Shown: positions 1-9,627, counted from the first letter of the stretch. The stretch: DNA of 64,000 bases from Sphaerulina vaccinii (GCA_022570795.1 JAKUDP010000002.1:1240001-1304000), one strand, 5' to 3'. Notes: generated from the letters alone by a model not told the origin. Made by a program: numbers and translations.

Positions 1-394
1 GGCGCGGCGCTTAGGCGACAGCAGTCCCGGTGACTGTTCGCGATCGGATGTGTTGTCTGTACTCAGACGAGAGGGCGACATCGGGTCTCGAGTTTTCCAG
101 AAATCGCGAGGCGATGAGTTCTCGTTGGTGAAGGAACTGAAGGAGTTTTCGGTGTATGGTGAGGCTTCTCGCGATACGATCATCTGTGAGGTCTGTTAGT
201 AAACATTGAATCGCGGGGCTGATGCTGGCACTTGCACTTGCCTTTCTCGTTGCCTGATTGTAAGAAGGGCTGTTACGTCTGGGAGAAGCAGTGGCAATCT
301 CCGATAGAGCTGATCGCGAGGCCATTTTGCTTGGAGTTGCAGTGGGCGTAGTGCCCGACTTCGAAATGCGCAAAGGCTGAACCTGTCGCACCAT
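1..394 (-). CDS. Unknown protein, N-terminal part (runs off left edge)
   Basis: The start codon is at 394 (reverse strand) and the reading frame is open to the window edge once one intron is removed. Read without splicing, the frame stops at 11-13. The proposed intron is 184-241 (58 nt): its 3' end has a strong TTACTAAC branch site followed by CACAG, while its 5' end is a GC donor (AG|GCAAGT) rather than GT. Exon 1 encodes a Ser/Thr/Pro/basic N-terminus starting MVRQVQPLRISKSG. Exon 2 resumes in phase 0 with a polar, disordered-looking segment rich in SP motifs (EASPYTENS, SPKRRA). Low-complexity phospho-acceptor sequence of this kind is common in fungal cytoskeletal or signalling proteins, but I recognise no domain and give no function. 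It is divergent from MRH4 across about 550 bp. Confidence 0.5.
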
Positions 395-947
395 GGTGAG
401 TAGCTGGTCGAAATGCAACGTGCGACAAGCAGAAGCAGCAGTAGCAGTAGTGCAGGAAATGGCTAGATGCGTACTGAATCCATTGCGCTGGTACGAGTGT
501 CGTATCGCGTATGAGTGCGTGAACAATGCAGCGCCCGGCTCACAGAAACGCTGGAATGTTGTCGGTGGTGACCCGAAGTTCAAACAGAACGCCGTTGTCG
601 CTATGCTCGAGTATGTATCGTAGATTTCAACAAGCGGTGAAGAAGAAGCTGTACAGTATCTTGTCGCGCTCGAATGAAATGCGCATGGCCCGAACGAATG
701 GTGGCAGTGAGAATGGTATGATTATCGTGAAGTTCTGTGAGAATGCTGAGCTGAGCAAAGCAATCGTGTGCCTCTTCTCCAAGATGTTGACTGTGGAGAC
801 TTCTGAGTTCGTGCTTGTTGCCATGGCAGCCGCGGATCTTGAAACGCTCTTTCCGAAACTTTAACCGGCAGTAGCGTAGAGATCCTCGTCACGAACGTTC
901 GAACTTTTGGTCGGAGAGACCTGGTAGAGTGATTGGAATCCATCACA
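395..947. promoter_or_regulatory. Divergent intergenic region between the partial gene and MRH4
   Basis: About 550 bp separate the two divergent start codons (394 on minus, 948 on plus), so it should contain both promoters. I see no clear TATA box. Short frames here lack intron signals or protein-like composition and are not called. Confidence 0.4.
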
Positions 948-2840
948 ATGCAGCGCATATCTGCTGCCATCTGTCCGTTCTGCGAGGCGAGGGCGCTGGC
1001 AAGGGCCTTCAGTCCATCATGGCGGCAGCAAACTCGCCACGCGGCGACGCTGCAGAAGCGCAAGCCATCACGTATGGTCTTGTCAGAGAGAGTGGGCAAA
1101 GGACCGCCAAAGACTGCACCCGATGGCAGTGGCAAGCAGGTGAAGATGAGGACCAAGAACAGTCCTTGGGGAGGGATGAACTCGACGGAGGTCCCCAGGA
1201 TGTTGCAAGTACAGCGCAACAAGATCTCTGCTGCAGAGAAGAAGAGACAGGAGAAGATGAAGCCAGGCGCCAGCAAGAGGGAGGAGGCGCCGAAGGACCC
1301 CATGAGAGCGATGAAGATGCAGCGGCGACTGGCGAATGTGTCATATGAGAAGCGAAACAGGATCAAGCAGGAGATTGCAGAGCGTGAGAGCTTCGATGAC
1401 TTTGAGTTGCTTCCTGTGATCAAGGAGTCTGTCATTACTCAGGCGTTGGTCGGTCAGGTGGATATCTCTCCCTCCCCAATACAACGACTAGCAATACCTG
1501 CACTGCTGGACACACCGGACGGCCGACGGAGGAAGAAGAAGGTAGTTGAAGATGAGCCTGCGAAGAGCATGCAGCAGTTCCTATTGGCAGCCGAGACAGG
1601 ATCAGGAAAGACGTTGGCTTACGCGCTACCCATGATCGATGCGATCAAGCGCGCTGAGAAGATTGAGGCTGATGAGAAGGAACGTGAGGAAAGAAGAAAG
1701 GAAGAGACGAAGAAGATGCAGGGCAGAATGTATGAGCTGGAGGCACCTGAAGTCGAAGACCACTCCAAAGGACGACCTCGAGGCATAATACTGGTTCCCA
1801 CTGCAGAGTTGGTCAATCAAGTTGGTGGCCTGATGAAGAGCTTGTCTCACATCATCAAGTTCCGAACGGCCATGGTCAGCGCTTCGTTCACAGGCACTGT
1901 CATACGCAATCGGCTCTTCGGCCCTAGTGGCGTCGACATAGTGATTGCAACACCACACCTCCTGAACAGCATTTGCGAGAGTGATCCAAACATCCTGTCT
2001 CGAGTATCACATCTCGTCATCGATGAAGCCGATAGCTTACTGGATCGATCATTCAGCCCAATCACATCTGGCATCATCGATCGCGCGGCACCATCTCTGG
2101 AAAAGCTGGTGTTCTGCTCCGCAACCATTCCACGAAGTGTCGACTCCTACCTGAACAAGAGATACCCAGAAACGAAAAGACTGGTCACGCCGAACCTCCA
2201 CGCCATACCAAGGCGAGTTCAGCTTAGCGTAGTAGACATCGAGAAAGTCCCGTACCAAGGTAATCGCGACCTGGCATGCGCTCAAACCATCTGGGATATC
2301 GGCAAAGAAGCCGCAGAGTCGAGCGAAGACAGAGAGAAGAAGATCGTCGTATTCGTCAACGAACGTGAGAAAACTGTCGAGTTAGCAGACTACCTGAAAT
2401 CCAAGGGTATCGATGCGAGCGCACTATCTCGGGACAGCGATGACCGAAAGCAAGCAGAGACCTTGGCAGCTTTCACTGGTGCTGTCGTGCCCCCGACGAG
2501 AAGCAAAGATAAGAAAGCTGAACAACATGATCCGGAGCCAGCTGTCAGCTCTGGCGACCTTCTTGAAGGTGACAATACTGCCATTGCTCCTAGAAAGCTC
2601 GGGAACACGAAAGTCCTTGTCATGACTGATATTGGATCTCGAGGTATCGACACTCTTCTGGTCAAGCATGTCATCTTGTATGATGTTCCTCATACGAGTA
2701 TCGACTTCATTCATCGTCTGGGCCGTGTTGGGCGCATGGGAAGGAGAGGCAGAGGTATCGTGCTTACTGGCAAGCATGATCGCAAGGACATTGTCAAGGA
2801 GGTCCGAGAGGGCATGTTTAGAGGACAAGCTCTGATATAA
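948..2840 (+). CDS. MRH4: Mitochondrial DEAD-box RNA helicase Mrh4
   Basis: A single exon of 630 aa. The ATG at 948 gives a basic, hydroxylated N-terminus (MQRISAAICPFCEARALARA) typical of a mitochondrial presequence; in-frame codons upstream are not ATG. All DEAD-box helicase motifs are present in order: a Q-motif-like segment (SPSPIQRLAIPAL), motif I AETGSGKT (about residues 215-222), Ia PTAELVNQ, motif II DEAD (359-362), motif III SAT, a motif IV region (VVFVNEREK), motif V (TDIGSRGID), and motif VI HRLGRVGRMGRRG. A charged linker (KEREERRKEETKKM) separates motifs I and Ia, as in Mrh4. In yeast, Mrh4 acts in the matrix in assembly of the large mitoribosomal subunit; that role is taken from the family. 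It lies divergent from the partial gene on the left. Family assignment is strong, and orthology to Mrh4 rather than another mitochondrial DEAD helicase is likely. Confidence 0.9.
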   Translation: MQRISAAICPFCEARALARAFSPSWRQQTRHAATLQKRKPSRMVLSERVGKGPPKTAPDGSGKQVKMRTKNSPWGGMNSTEVPRMLQVQRNKISAAEKKRQEKMKPGASKREEAPKDPMRAMKMQRRLANVSYEKRNRIKQEIAERESFDDFELLPVIKESVITQALVGQVDISPSPIQRLAIPALLDTPDGRRRKKKVVEDEPAKSMQQFLLAAETGSGKTLAYALPMIDAIKRAEKIEADEKEREERRKEETKKMQGRMYELEAPEVEDHSKGRPRGIILVPTAELVNQVGGLMKSLSHIIKFRTAMVSASFTGTVIRNRLFGPSGVDIVIATPHLLNSICESDPNILSRVSHLVIDEADSLLDRSFSPITSGIIDRAAPSLEKLVFCSATIPRSVDSYLNKRYPETKRLVTPNLHAIPRRVQLSVVDIEKVPYQGNRDLACAQTIWDIGKEAAESSEDREKKIVVFVNEREKTVELADYLKSKGIDASALSRDSDDRKQAETLAAFTGAVVPPTRSKDKKAEQHDPEPAVSSGDLLEGDNTAIAPRKLGNTKVLVMTDIGSRGIDTLLVKHVILYDVPHTSIDFIHRLGRVGRMGRRGRGIVLTGKHDRKDIVKEVREGMFRGQALI

Positions 2841-3429
2841 GCTGTCTATCATTAAGAAGAGGTGTGGATACCCTGTACAAATACGATGTTGTACGCTCTA
2901 TACTAATGTACACTCTACTCATTGCACATTAGCTCACATTGTGGCTCGAGTACATACAACACGATGAACTGCTTGATAGGAGAATTCATCAAGTGAGGAC
3001 CTCTGCAGATCTGGGAATGAGGTAGCGCCGACGAAGTGTCAAACAGTCAAAGGCGGCCCTTGCAAGCCCAGAAAACGCCACGATATTCGAGATTGAATGG
3101 TGGCTTTGAGGGGTCCAAATCAGCGGCGCCGAAACACAATCGGATGCGCTCCTGGCACGATCGAACGACTTCATGTCTGCTCGCCATGTACGACATGACA
3201 CTAAGGCAAGCTGTCGACACACAGTGCTGCTTCAGAAGACATCATACACGCATAGTTGCAGTCATTAGGAGGTTATGCCGCGTGGACGCACGTGGCCATC
3301 CGTCCTCCTGCTTCTTTAGGCTATAAGGTTTGTGTAGAAGCCCGATACAGACATGTGGCTTGCATCTGGACTTCCACGACTAGACATGACTTTTACGTGG
3401 CGCCTTCTCTCATGGAGTGAGGTCCCTGG
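2841..3429. other. Intergenic, nothing recognised
   Basis: The 3' flank of MRH4 followed by the upstream region of the secreted-protein gene. No coding exon, repeat or RNA gene is convincing here. Confidence 0.4.
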
Positions 3430-3436
3430 TATAAAT
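3430..3436 (+). promoter_or_regulatory. TATA box of the secreted-protein gene
   Basis: TATAAAT lies 74 bp upstream of the ATG at 3510, a normal distance for a strongly regulated fungal gene. Inferred from sequence and spacing only. Confidence 0.5.
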
Positions 3437-3509
3437 CGCAGGTGAGTCGTTCTGCTTTGCGATTCGCGTACCGCCTGCGTTCACCCTACCTCTCCACTGC
3501 ATCGGCACC

Positions 3510-4278
3510 ATGGTCAATACTATCAAAGCTGTCCTGCTCTGCATTGCCGCTCCAGTTCTGGCAGCGAAGCTGTGCGACGAGTGTCCTGGGGGTCTGTACA
3601 GCTTCGTTGGCAATCTTTTAGCAAACTACGCGCCAGCTCAGACGTATTGCAGTAGCAATTACCCAATACCTGCGAAGACGACAATCTTGTCCTACTCAAC
3701 AGTAGTGACGACTACCTACAGTACCAGGACCGTTACCAGGACCAAATGGACTGTAACTGACACGTGAGACCATTCCCATCACTCCGGCGAGGACCTGAAC
3801 CTTTGTTGACTAGCACGCAGTGTTGCACGGCCAACCACCACGACGATTTACACCGATGATAACAGGTTCCCCAGACATAGAAGAACCAATGCTGTGAATG
3901 CTCTTCCTACGCCAACAGCCACAACGAATGCCGATGATCATACAGATCCCAGAGAGTCCGCATTGTCGAGCCTAGCTGGAAATAAATGGGGCAAAGGCTT
4001 CATCAGCACAGTCTGTGCGAAGTGTATCGAGAAGCCCGTCACAAAGACAGTCTCAACAACATACACAAGTACCAAAAGCGTACACGCTATTACTACCTTG
4101 AGCGTAACGGCCACCTATACAGAGTAAGTCCCACCTCCAATTCTTGCATTCGACTGTTTCTGCCTCTTATTGCAAAGCCCTCCTTGAGACGTGACTGACC
4201 TTTCTTTCCAGAACGACTTTATCGACTGTAACTATATATGTATGCACGGCCGGGAACGGTTGCGGACAACAAAGGTAG
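3510..4278 (+). CDS. Small secreted Ser/Thr-rich protein, three exons
   Basis: Exons 3510-3763, 3821-4123 and 4212-4278 total 624 nt, an exact multiple of three, giving 207 aa. Introns are GTGAGA..CGCAG (57 nt) and GTAAGT..TTCCAG (88 nt). The N-terminus MVNTIKAVLLCIAAPVLAAK is a clear signal peptide. The mature part begins with a CDEC motif, followed by Thr/Ser/Tyr-rich stretches in two similar halves (VVTTTYSTRTVTRTK and TKTVSTTYTSTKSV), a second Cys pair (CAKC) and a terminal Cys pair (VCTAGNGC). This suggests an O-glycosylated wall or secreted protein with internal duplication; I know of no family. No GPI signal is visible at the short C-terminus (GCGQQR). A TATA box precedes it. The exon structure is well supported by frame continuity; the function is unknown. 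Confidence 0.72.
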
Positions 4279-4822
4279 CGAAGACGAGATCGGTTTGGGG
4301 AACATGATGTATACAAGTCCATTGCGCATTCGCTCAATAGCAACAATTCTCGTCCTTCGCCAGCACTGCGTCAGCGCATTCAAGATGCCTGAGCTCTTCA
4401 CGCAGCACGCGCAGTCAGCAGAAAGTACGAAAGCTGGGTCAGGAAACACAGCCACATTGGCGGCCTCTCCAGACTTAGCGTGGTTCGCACGAGGCGATCG
4501 CCGCAGCGTGAGGTCTTCGTCATGGGAAGGCTCGCTGAAGACATGCAATAATTGACGTAAGACTCAGTCTATTGCTTCATGTTGAGGTGGTCATAGTGGC
4601 CATGTCGGAACAGCACTGCGTCGTTCATCTCGGAGTGAGTTGAAAGTCGACATGTAAGTTTGTGGCAACTAGCACCATCTTGTCCGTAGCAAGGGAAATT
4701 CTCGCGGATCAGATACCAGATGATGTCTTATGCGGTCAGATAGCTTTCGGTGCGTGCGATCTGGTTGTTCCTCCCCGTGTACGGCATGCGAAATAGACTA
4801 TAGCGGATGTTGACTGCCGTCA

Positions 4823-5148
4823 GATCACAATCGGGCCCGAATGTTAATACTTGAGGAGCCTGAAAGGTACGAAGGACCTTAAGGCCAACGTGAGAGCAGA
4901 CTATGCAGGCAACAGACTTCCTCCACAACACTCGTCAAATGAAGAAGCGTGGGATCTGCCGTTGTTCAGCGAGACTGGTGCTCGAACACTGAGCCCTCGA
5001 CTGTTTCTAGTCTGTTAGGAGTCGTAAGAGAAAGCGGGAAGTTGACTTTATGAGAACTTGTGATATTGGCAGCAAGAGGCTCTTTGAAGATTAGGATGGT
5101 GGGCTGCTTTCTGCTATTATGTCAACGGTTTCGGGCCCGATTGTGATC
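4823..5148. repeat. Perfect 19-bp inverted repeat bracketing about 290 bp
   Basis: The arm gatcacaatcgggcccgaa (4823-4841) is exactly reverse-complementary to 5130-5148. Each arm also contains the 10-bp palindrome TCGGGCCCGA. No obvious target-site duplication flanks the 326-bp unit. It could be a small non-autonomous transposon remnant or paired binding sites. Confidence 0.65.
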
Positions 5149-5300
5149 GAGAGAAGGAGTTGGACTTCCATGCGGGTGTCGCCTTACTTTCAGACCGGCA
5201 TCCCAATCCTGCTGCATAAGGTTTGCATTCTGCGAGCTTCATGTTGGGGCAGTTGACCGAAACGCGCTTATCACGACACGGCGTAGCCAGCGTATGGAAA

Positions 5301-5381
5301 TGCATTCTCAATCAACATCGCCTCATGGAAGCTCATGCCGTGTCACAATGTCCTGCATTCTCGATCAACATCGCCTCGTGG
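5301..5381 (+). repeat. Direct repeat, two 28-bp copies
   Basis: Copies at 5301-5328 and 5354-5381 differ at two positions, both A/G (core: tgcattctcRatcaacatcg). The period is 53 bp. It lies 200 bp upstream of the next gene. Confidence 0.7.
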
Positions 5382-5580
5382 CGCTCAATTGATCATTTCA
5401 TTGGAGTCTGCACGTTGACCGCGCAGCACCAAAATGAGCAGTACGAGTGGCATTTGATGAATGTTCGAAACATAAGTAGCAGTCAGTCTTGCTGTCATTC
5501 TGATGCAGCATTGCGCGCTATTCTTTCGGTCTTTCTATGTTCCTACTGCTCTGAACAGAACACATCGTAGTACTTTAGAC

Positions 5581-5972
5581 ATGTCTTCCAACTCAAAGTC
5601 CAACAAGTCTTCCTCTTCGACCGTGGTTGGCAGGACGGACGATAAGTTAGTACGATCGATCGTTGTGACACAGCTGGAGCTGATGCAAAGCAGTCTAGGT
5701 GCCATGGGCTCTCAATTCGTCGGAGATACCGACAAAGACAATCGATCGAAGGGCTATTCCAAGGACTTGCCAGAGTTGCAAAGTGTTTCCAACCAGAAGG
5801 TCACCAACAACGAAGTATGGCAAAGCGCTTCTTCGGCTCGATCGATACTGATGTACTGCAGCCTATCAACAGATATCTCACTTGCAAGATGAAAGAGTGG
5901 TACAACTCGCGAGACGATGAGGCAGGATATCGTCGCAGCTATGGTGGTGATCGGAAGAGCCTCGATAAGTGA
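5581..5972 (+). CDS. Small hypothetical protein, two exons
   Basis: Exons 5581-5814 and 5862-5972 total 345 nt, giving 114 aa. The 47-nt intron begins GTATGG, has a TACTGAT branch-like site and ends TGCAG; it lies exactly between codons. Read through without splicing, the frame would stop at 5892. Splicing is preferred because exon 2 then encodes a charged, protein-like tail (KMKEWYNSRDDEAGYRRSY). The N-terminus is Ser/Lys-rich (SSNSKSNKSSSS), followed by a probable amphipathic helix (DDKLVRSIVVTQLELMQSSL). There is no signal peptide or membrane segment. I recognise no family. The short intron is within the range seen elsewhere in this window. Confidence 0.5.
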
Positions 5973-6326
5973 GAGTAATACGAACTTGTTCGAAGTGATA
6001 GTTCATCTGTTATGGTACATTGTGATCGATGGGGAACTTGGAAGTTGATACCAGCATGTCCAGTTTATTTCGTAAGTCCGTGTAAACATGTCCTGCTACA
6101 AATATGTCAACTACAACCCATTCATCAATGACTGCATATACTCCACACTATTATAATACTGACAGATCTTCTCGCTCATCCGACTAAGCTCTGTCGGAAG
6201 ATTGCAAGCAAACCTCTGAAGAACACTATCAGTACCTGCATCAGGACTCTGCAACGGAACGAAAGTCTCCGATTTCGCAGCAAGTCGATCAATCAGCTCC
6301 CAGAGAAGGCTCGCATGAAGGGTAGG

Positions 6327-6872
6327 TTAAACGTCCGTCTGACCATCCATCTCCTGTAAGAGCTCATGAGTAGTCAAGAGAATGACACAAATGTCAACAT
6401 AATCGAGCTCCGGATGCTGGTCGGCGAGATCCCGTAATTGAAAGAAGAGCCACCTGTCAAGTATGTTTGCTTTCACGAGCGTGAGAGCATCGGAGCCTTC
6501 GGTCGCAGGCGATTGATGGGTCTGGTGCCATGCGAAGAAAGGCCGGGTGGAGTGAACCGCAGCTGGATCGAGGAGGTCTGGGAACCAAGGATCGAGGAGG
6601 TTTGGAACCCACTCGTCATCGTGGACGTTCTCATCACCGTTGTCGACTTCAGCGTCGTCGTCGCTGATGAGGAGATCTGCGCGACACCAGGGGCATGTTG
6701 TGGCGTCCTTTAGCCATGAGGTGATACACTCTCGACAGAAAATGTTGCTATTGCACTTACATGTTGTGACTGGGTCGACTGCTTCGTCCTCGTGGCAGAT
6801 GATACATTCGCCAAGAGGGCATGGAACCAGTCCGTTGCCTGCGAAGAATGCTGATCTGGTTGGGAGAGACAT
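6327..6872 (-). CDS. RING-type zinc-finger protein with an all-cysteine (C4C4) site
   Basis: A single exon of 181 aa. The ATG at 6872 is chosen because it directly precedes the conserved region; the in-frame extension upstream looks like untranslated leader. The putative zinc site is C23, C26, C38, C40, C46, C49, C60, C63 (ECIICHEDEA...TTCKCNSNIFCREC...TTCPWC). This has RING spacing but with no histidine, most like the C4C4 RING of CNOT4. Trp53 precedes the last Cys pair as in E2-binding RINGs, so a ubiquitin-ligase role is likely but inferred. After the RING come an acidic linker (ISDDDAEVDNGDEN), repeated LLDPW/LLDPA motifs, and a C-terminal helical region. It is divergent from the Cbp3 gene, 441 bp away. 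Confidence 0.7.
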   Translation of the reverse strand: MSLPTRSAFFAGNGLVPCPLGECIICHEDEAVDPVTTCKCNSNIFCRECITSWLKDATTCPWCRADLLISDDDAEVDNGDENVHDDEWVPNLLDPWFPDLLDPAAVHSTRPFFAWHQTHQSPATEGSDALTLVKANILDRWLFFQLRDLADQHPELDYVDICVILLTTHELLQEMDGQTDV

Positions 6873-7313
6873 GGTGATATAGAAACAAGTAAGGTCCGGC
6901 CTTGCTTGAAGATCTCGGTGGGTATGGTTTGGGGAGATGGGTGATACACTTTCAGACCTTATGTATGACAACGCGTCTGGCTTCTTTGTCGCCTTGTGCG
7001 ATTGTTCCATTGTGTCGCCGCTCCATTGTCCTATTATGTTGTTGTCCTGGTATAGATTGATCTTTGATATGTGTCTTTGACAGTGCCCGACGCTTTGTGG
7101 TGTGCACTCCGGGTCCGTCCTTGAAGTGGACTGCATTGGGAGACGAGTTCTGAAAAGTGGAGGCCGTATATGTGACCTCCGCGGTCAAGACCACCGCCCG
7201 AATCTCGCACGACTGATGCAAGTCATTGATCTGCTCTGCTCTGCATGAAGCTGTCATAGAAATGTACCAAAAGTGCATGTAAGCTCGTCTTCCATCACTC
7301 TACAAACATAAAG

Positions 7314-8315
7314 ATGGCCAGCAAGAACGTCTGCACATCCTGCCTCCGGGCTCTCCGCCAGCAGCCCAAAGCACTCTCGGCTCGCAGCAGAGTCTCGGCC
7401 TTCACCTTCACCTTCAGCACATCTTCCATCAAACTCGCCCAAGACCCCAAGAAGAATCCATACGCCCAACAACCTCTCCAACCACCTCCACCAAAAGACT
7501 GGGACGCCCACACACCCTCCACAGACAAGTCGCCTATCACAAACTTCGCCGCAACTCTCCGCTCCAACTCGGCTCTGCGATCAACAACAGAACCCTATAT
7601 CGCGTATGGCAGTACCGAAGATCTCTTCCTCGAGTGTTCCAAACAATGCAGCTATACCATTCCTTCAGCACTAGAAACACCACCAGGTGCACCACCGCAG
7701 AATGAAGCAGGAGATCATCTCGGTAGTGGTGTAGGATGGTGGTTAGAGCCGAAGTCGAAGGGAGGTTTGGGTTTGGAAGTGACCTTCAATTCTTGGGCGC
7801 AGGTTTTGTACTTGCACATGTGGCTACTCACAGTCCGATTACGTTGTTTTCCAGAGAAATACGTCAAAGACTGGCATCAAAACTTGCTAGATCACTTCTT
7901 CTATGCCGCTGAAGATAGAATGGCAACATGGCACGGTATGAGCGCGCGAGGAGTTCGAAATCGCAACCTGAAGGACTTATGGACGCAATGGAGAGGTGTG
8001 CAACTCGCTTATGATGAAGGTCTGATCAAAGGCGATGCTGTGATGGGAACTGCTGTGTGGAGAAACGTTTTCAAGCAGGATTCGAATGTCGACATCAGGG
8101 ATTTGGGAGTTGTGACTGCGTACATCTATCGTGAGTTACAGAGGTTGGGCAAGTTGGATGACGTTAGTGTTACGGAGGGAAAGGTGACTTTCGGTGACCC
8201 GAGGACTATTGTGGAGCAGACGGGGTTGAGTAAGGAGTCGACGTTGATGCAGGCTGCGAAGAGGGAGATGAGGGTTGAGGATAAGGGTATGCCGCCGGAG
8301 AACCAGCCTTCATGA
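7314..8315 (+). CDS. CBP3: Ubiquinol-cytochrome c chaperone (Cbp3/UQCC1 family)
   Basis: A single exon of 333 aa. The ATG at 7314 starts MASKNVCTSCLRALRQQPKA, a basic mitochondrial targeting sequence. The core of the ubiquinol-cytochrome c chaperone domain is recognisable around residues 160-265: FNSWAQVLYLHMWLLTVRLR, then HQNLLDHFFYAAEDRM, RNRNLKDLWTQWRGVQLAYDEG, and AVWRNVF. In yeast, Cbp3 with Cbp6 binds the mitoribosome exit and newly made cytochrome b to promote translation and complex III assembly; that role comes from the family. Length matches fungal homologues (about 330 aa). There is no intron or break, and it is an ordinary housekeeping gene. Confidence 0.88.
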   Translation: MASKNVCTSCLRALRQQPKALSARSRVSAFTFTFSTSSIKLAQDPKKNPYAQQPLQPPPPKDWDAHTPSTDKSPITNFAATLRSNSALRSTTEPYIAYGSTEDLFLECSKQCSYTIPSALETPPGAPPQNEAGDHLGSGVGWWLEPKSKGGLGLEVTFNSWAQVLYLHMWLLTVRLRCFPEKYVKDWHQNLLDHFFYAAEDRMATWHGMSARGVRNRNLKDLWTQWRGVQLAYDEGLIKGDAVMGTAVWRNVFKQDSNVDIRDLGVVTAYIYRELQRLGKLDDVSVTEGKVTFGDPRTIVEQTGLSKESTLMQAAKREMRVEDKGMPPENQPS

Positions 8316-8439
8316 GAGGTGGGTATAAGTGCGATGCGCTTTGTATGAGAGTGAGACTCTGCTGCGGGTCAATGATGACGATAGAGCGCTGTAGCAATAG
8401 ATGTATAAAGTATTGACTTGTAACGACTATAGGCATTGT

Positions 8440-9110
8440 TGACTTGGCAAAAAGCGAGACGTCAGAAGCAAGACCAGTGTCCAAAATGCAAAACAATTAC
8501 GCAATGCTTTGCGTATCGAGTCACAGCCAGCCTTGAGATCGATGAGTTCTCTTTGCAACTCGCACCTCCTCGATCTAGCCAACAATCTCATCTAAGACCG
8601 ACTTACAACTATACTGCTGCACCACGGCTGTCTGTTGTGCAGAACTAGATCGGACTTGGCTATGTATGCTCATATTGAGCAGCGGAGACTGGCAAAAGGG
8701 AAGCAAAACAATACTCAGTGGTCTCAGTATCGCTGGATGTATTGTCGATCCCAACTGCAGTTCATCTGGCTTTGGCAGCATATCATTAGCACAAACCAGC
8801 AATCTCATACAAGACCGACTTATGGCTATGCCACTAGACCACGAGCAGTTGTTCTATATCGTCAAGTTTCGATCGATGATATACCTCTACTCCGAGTGCA
8901 GGTCGAGAAGCAAAAGCTCAAGCATGCCAAGCAAAATAACCACTGATAAGTGAAGTGTCACTCCTTGACAATTTGGTAGCTCGCAGATGTCTGTGTCGCT
9001 TCTTGTTGAGACAGATGAAACGGCAATCTCAATCAAGATTGACTTACAGGTATACCACTATACCACGAGTAGTTGTTGCAAACTGGAATCCGAATCGTAT
9101 ATGTTCACTC
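8440..9110. repeat. Three degenerate tandem units of about 220 bp
   Basis: A conserved core (caatctcatMYAAGACCGACTTA-like, then a ctaccacg-like block) recurs at about 8583, 8801 and 9022, spacing 218 and 221 bp. A second block (ggcaaaagggaagcaaaacaa) recurs in weaker form near 8446, 8690 and 8905 with the same period. On the reverse strand each core reads GTAAGTCGGTCTT or close to it. I do not recognise tRNA, rRNA or clear box C/D signatures. Confidence 0.6.
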
Positions 9111-9479
9111 ACACAATCCATAGCGTCTTGGCATCTTCAAGCAGTCCCGAACAAAGCACAAAGCCTACATCCCCAACTACAAAAACAACAAAGGGAAACA
9201 ACATTTCGATCCCCACCACAAACGAACAAAGAGCGAGCAAAAAGCAAAAACAATCGCCCATATCCTAATGGATATATCACAACATCACTCCCGCTGCGAC
9301 CATGGAATGGTCTTCGTGGTTGTTTTGCGCTCACTGATCGAACATTAGCTACGCTAACGACTTACACGACTGTGCCAGTAAGGCTCTAGACGACTGATGA
9401 GTAAGCGAAAAATTGTGAAAGATATTAAGTAGAAACGGTTAGAAAACTTCAAATTTTCAATATTTTTTTTGGAAATCTT

Positions 9480-9510
9480 GGGTATATGGGTATATGGGTA
9501 TATGGATATA
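9480..9510 (+). repeat. GGGTATAT microsatellite
   Basis: Three copies of an 8-bp unit (gggtatat) followed by a degenerate fourth (ggatata), next to a run of eight T. Confidence 0.8.
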
Positions 9511-9627
9511 AGTAATCTGGCAAATGACACGCAGAAGGTATAGCCTTAGAGAGGCATATAGGCGAATATGCTATAATATTGAGTTTTGTCGGGAAGTTCC
9601 GTGAGTGTAAGTGAATTGTAGCAAGAT

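Larger units (their letters stand above)
4279..5580. other. Intergenic region with an inverted and a direct repeat
   Basis: 1.3 kb without a convincing gene. It contains the 19-bp inverted repeat at 4823/5148 and the 28-bp direct repeat at 5301/5381, annotated separately. Confidence 0.4.
8316..9627. other. Repeat-bearing non-coding interval
   Basis: 1.3 kb between the Cbp3 gene and the next gene. Open frames here (up to 144 codons) follow the repeated DNA rather than any protein-like pattern, and none is called. It contains the ~220-bp degenerate tandem repeat and a GGGTATAT microsatellite. Confidence 0.45.

Noticed and set aside
722..1435. 237-codon reverse-strand frame overlapping MRH4
   Set aside because: It overlaps the conserved N-terminal half of MRH4, has no ATG-led domain or splice signals, and has the composition of an antisense shadow.
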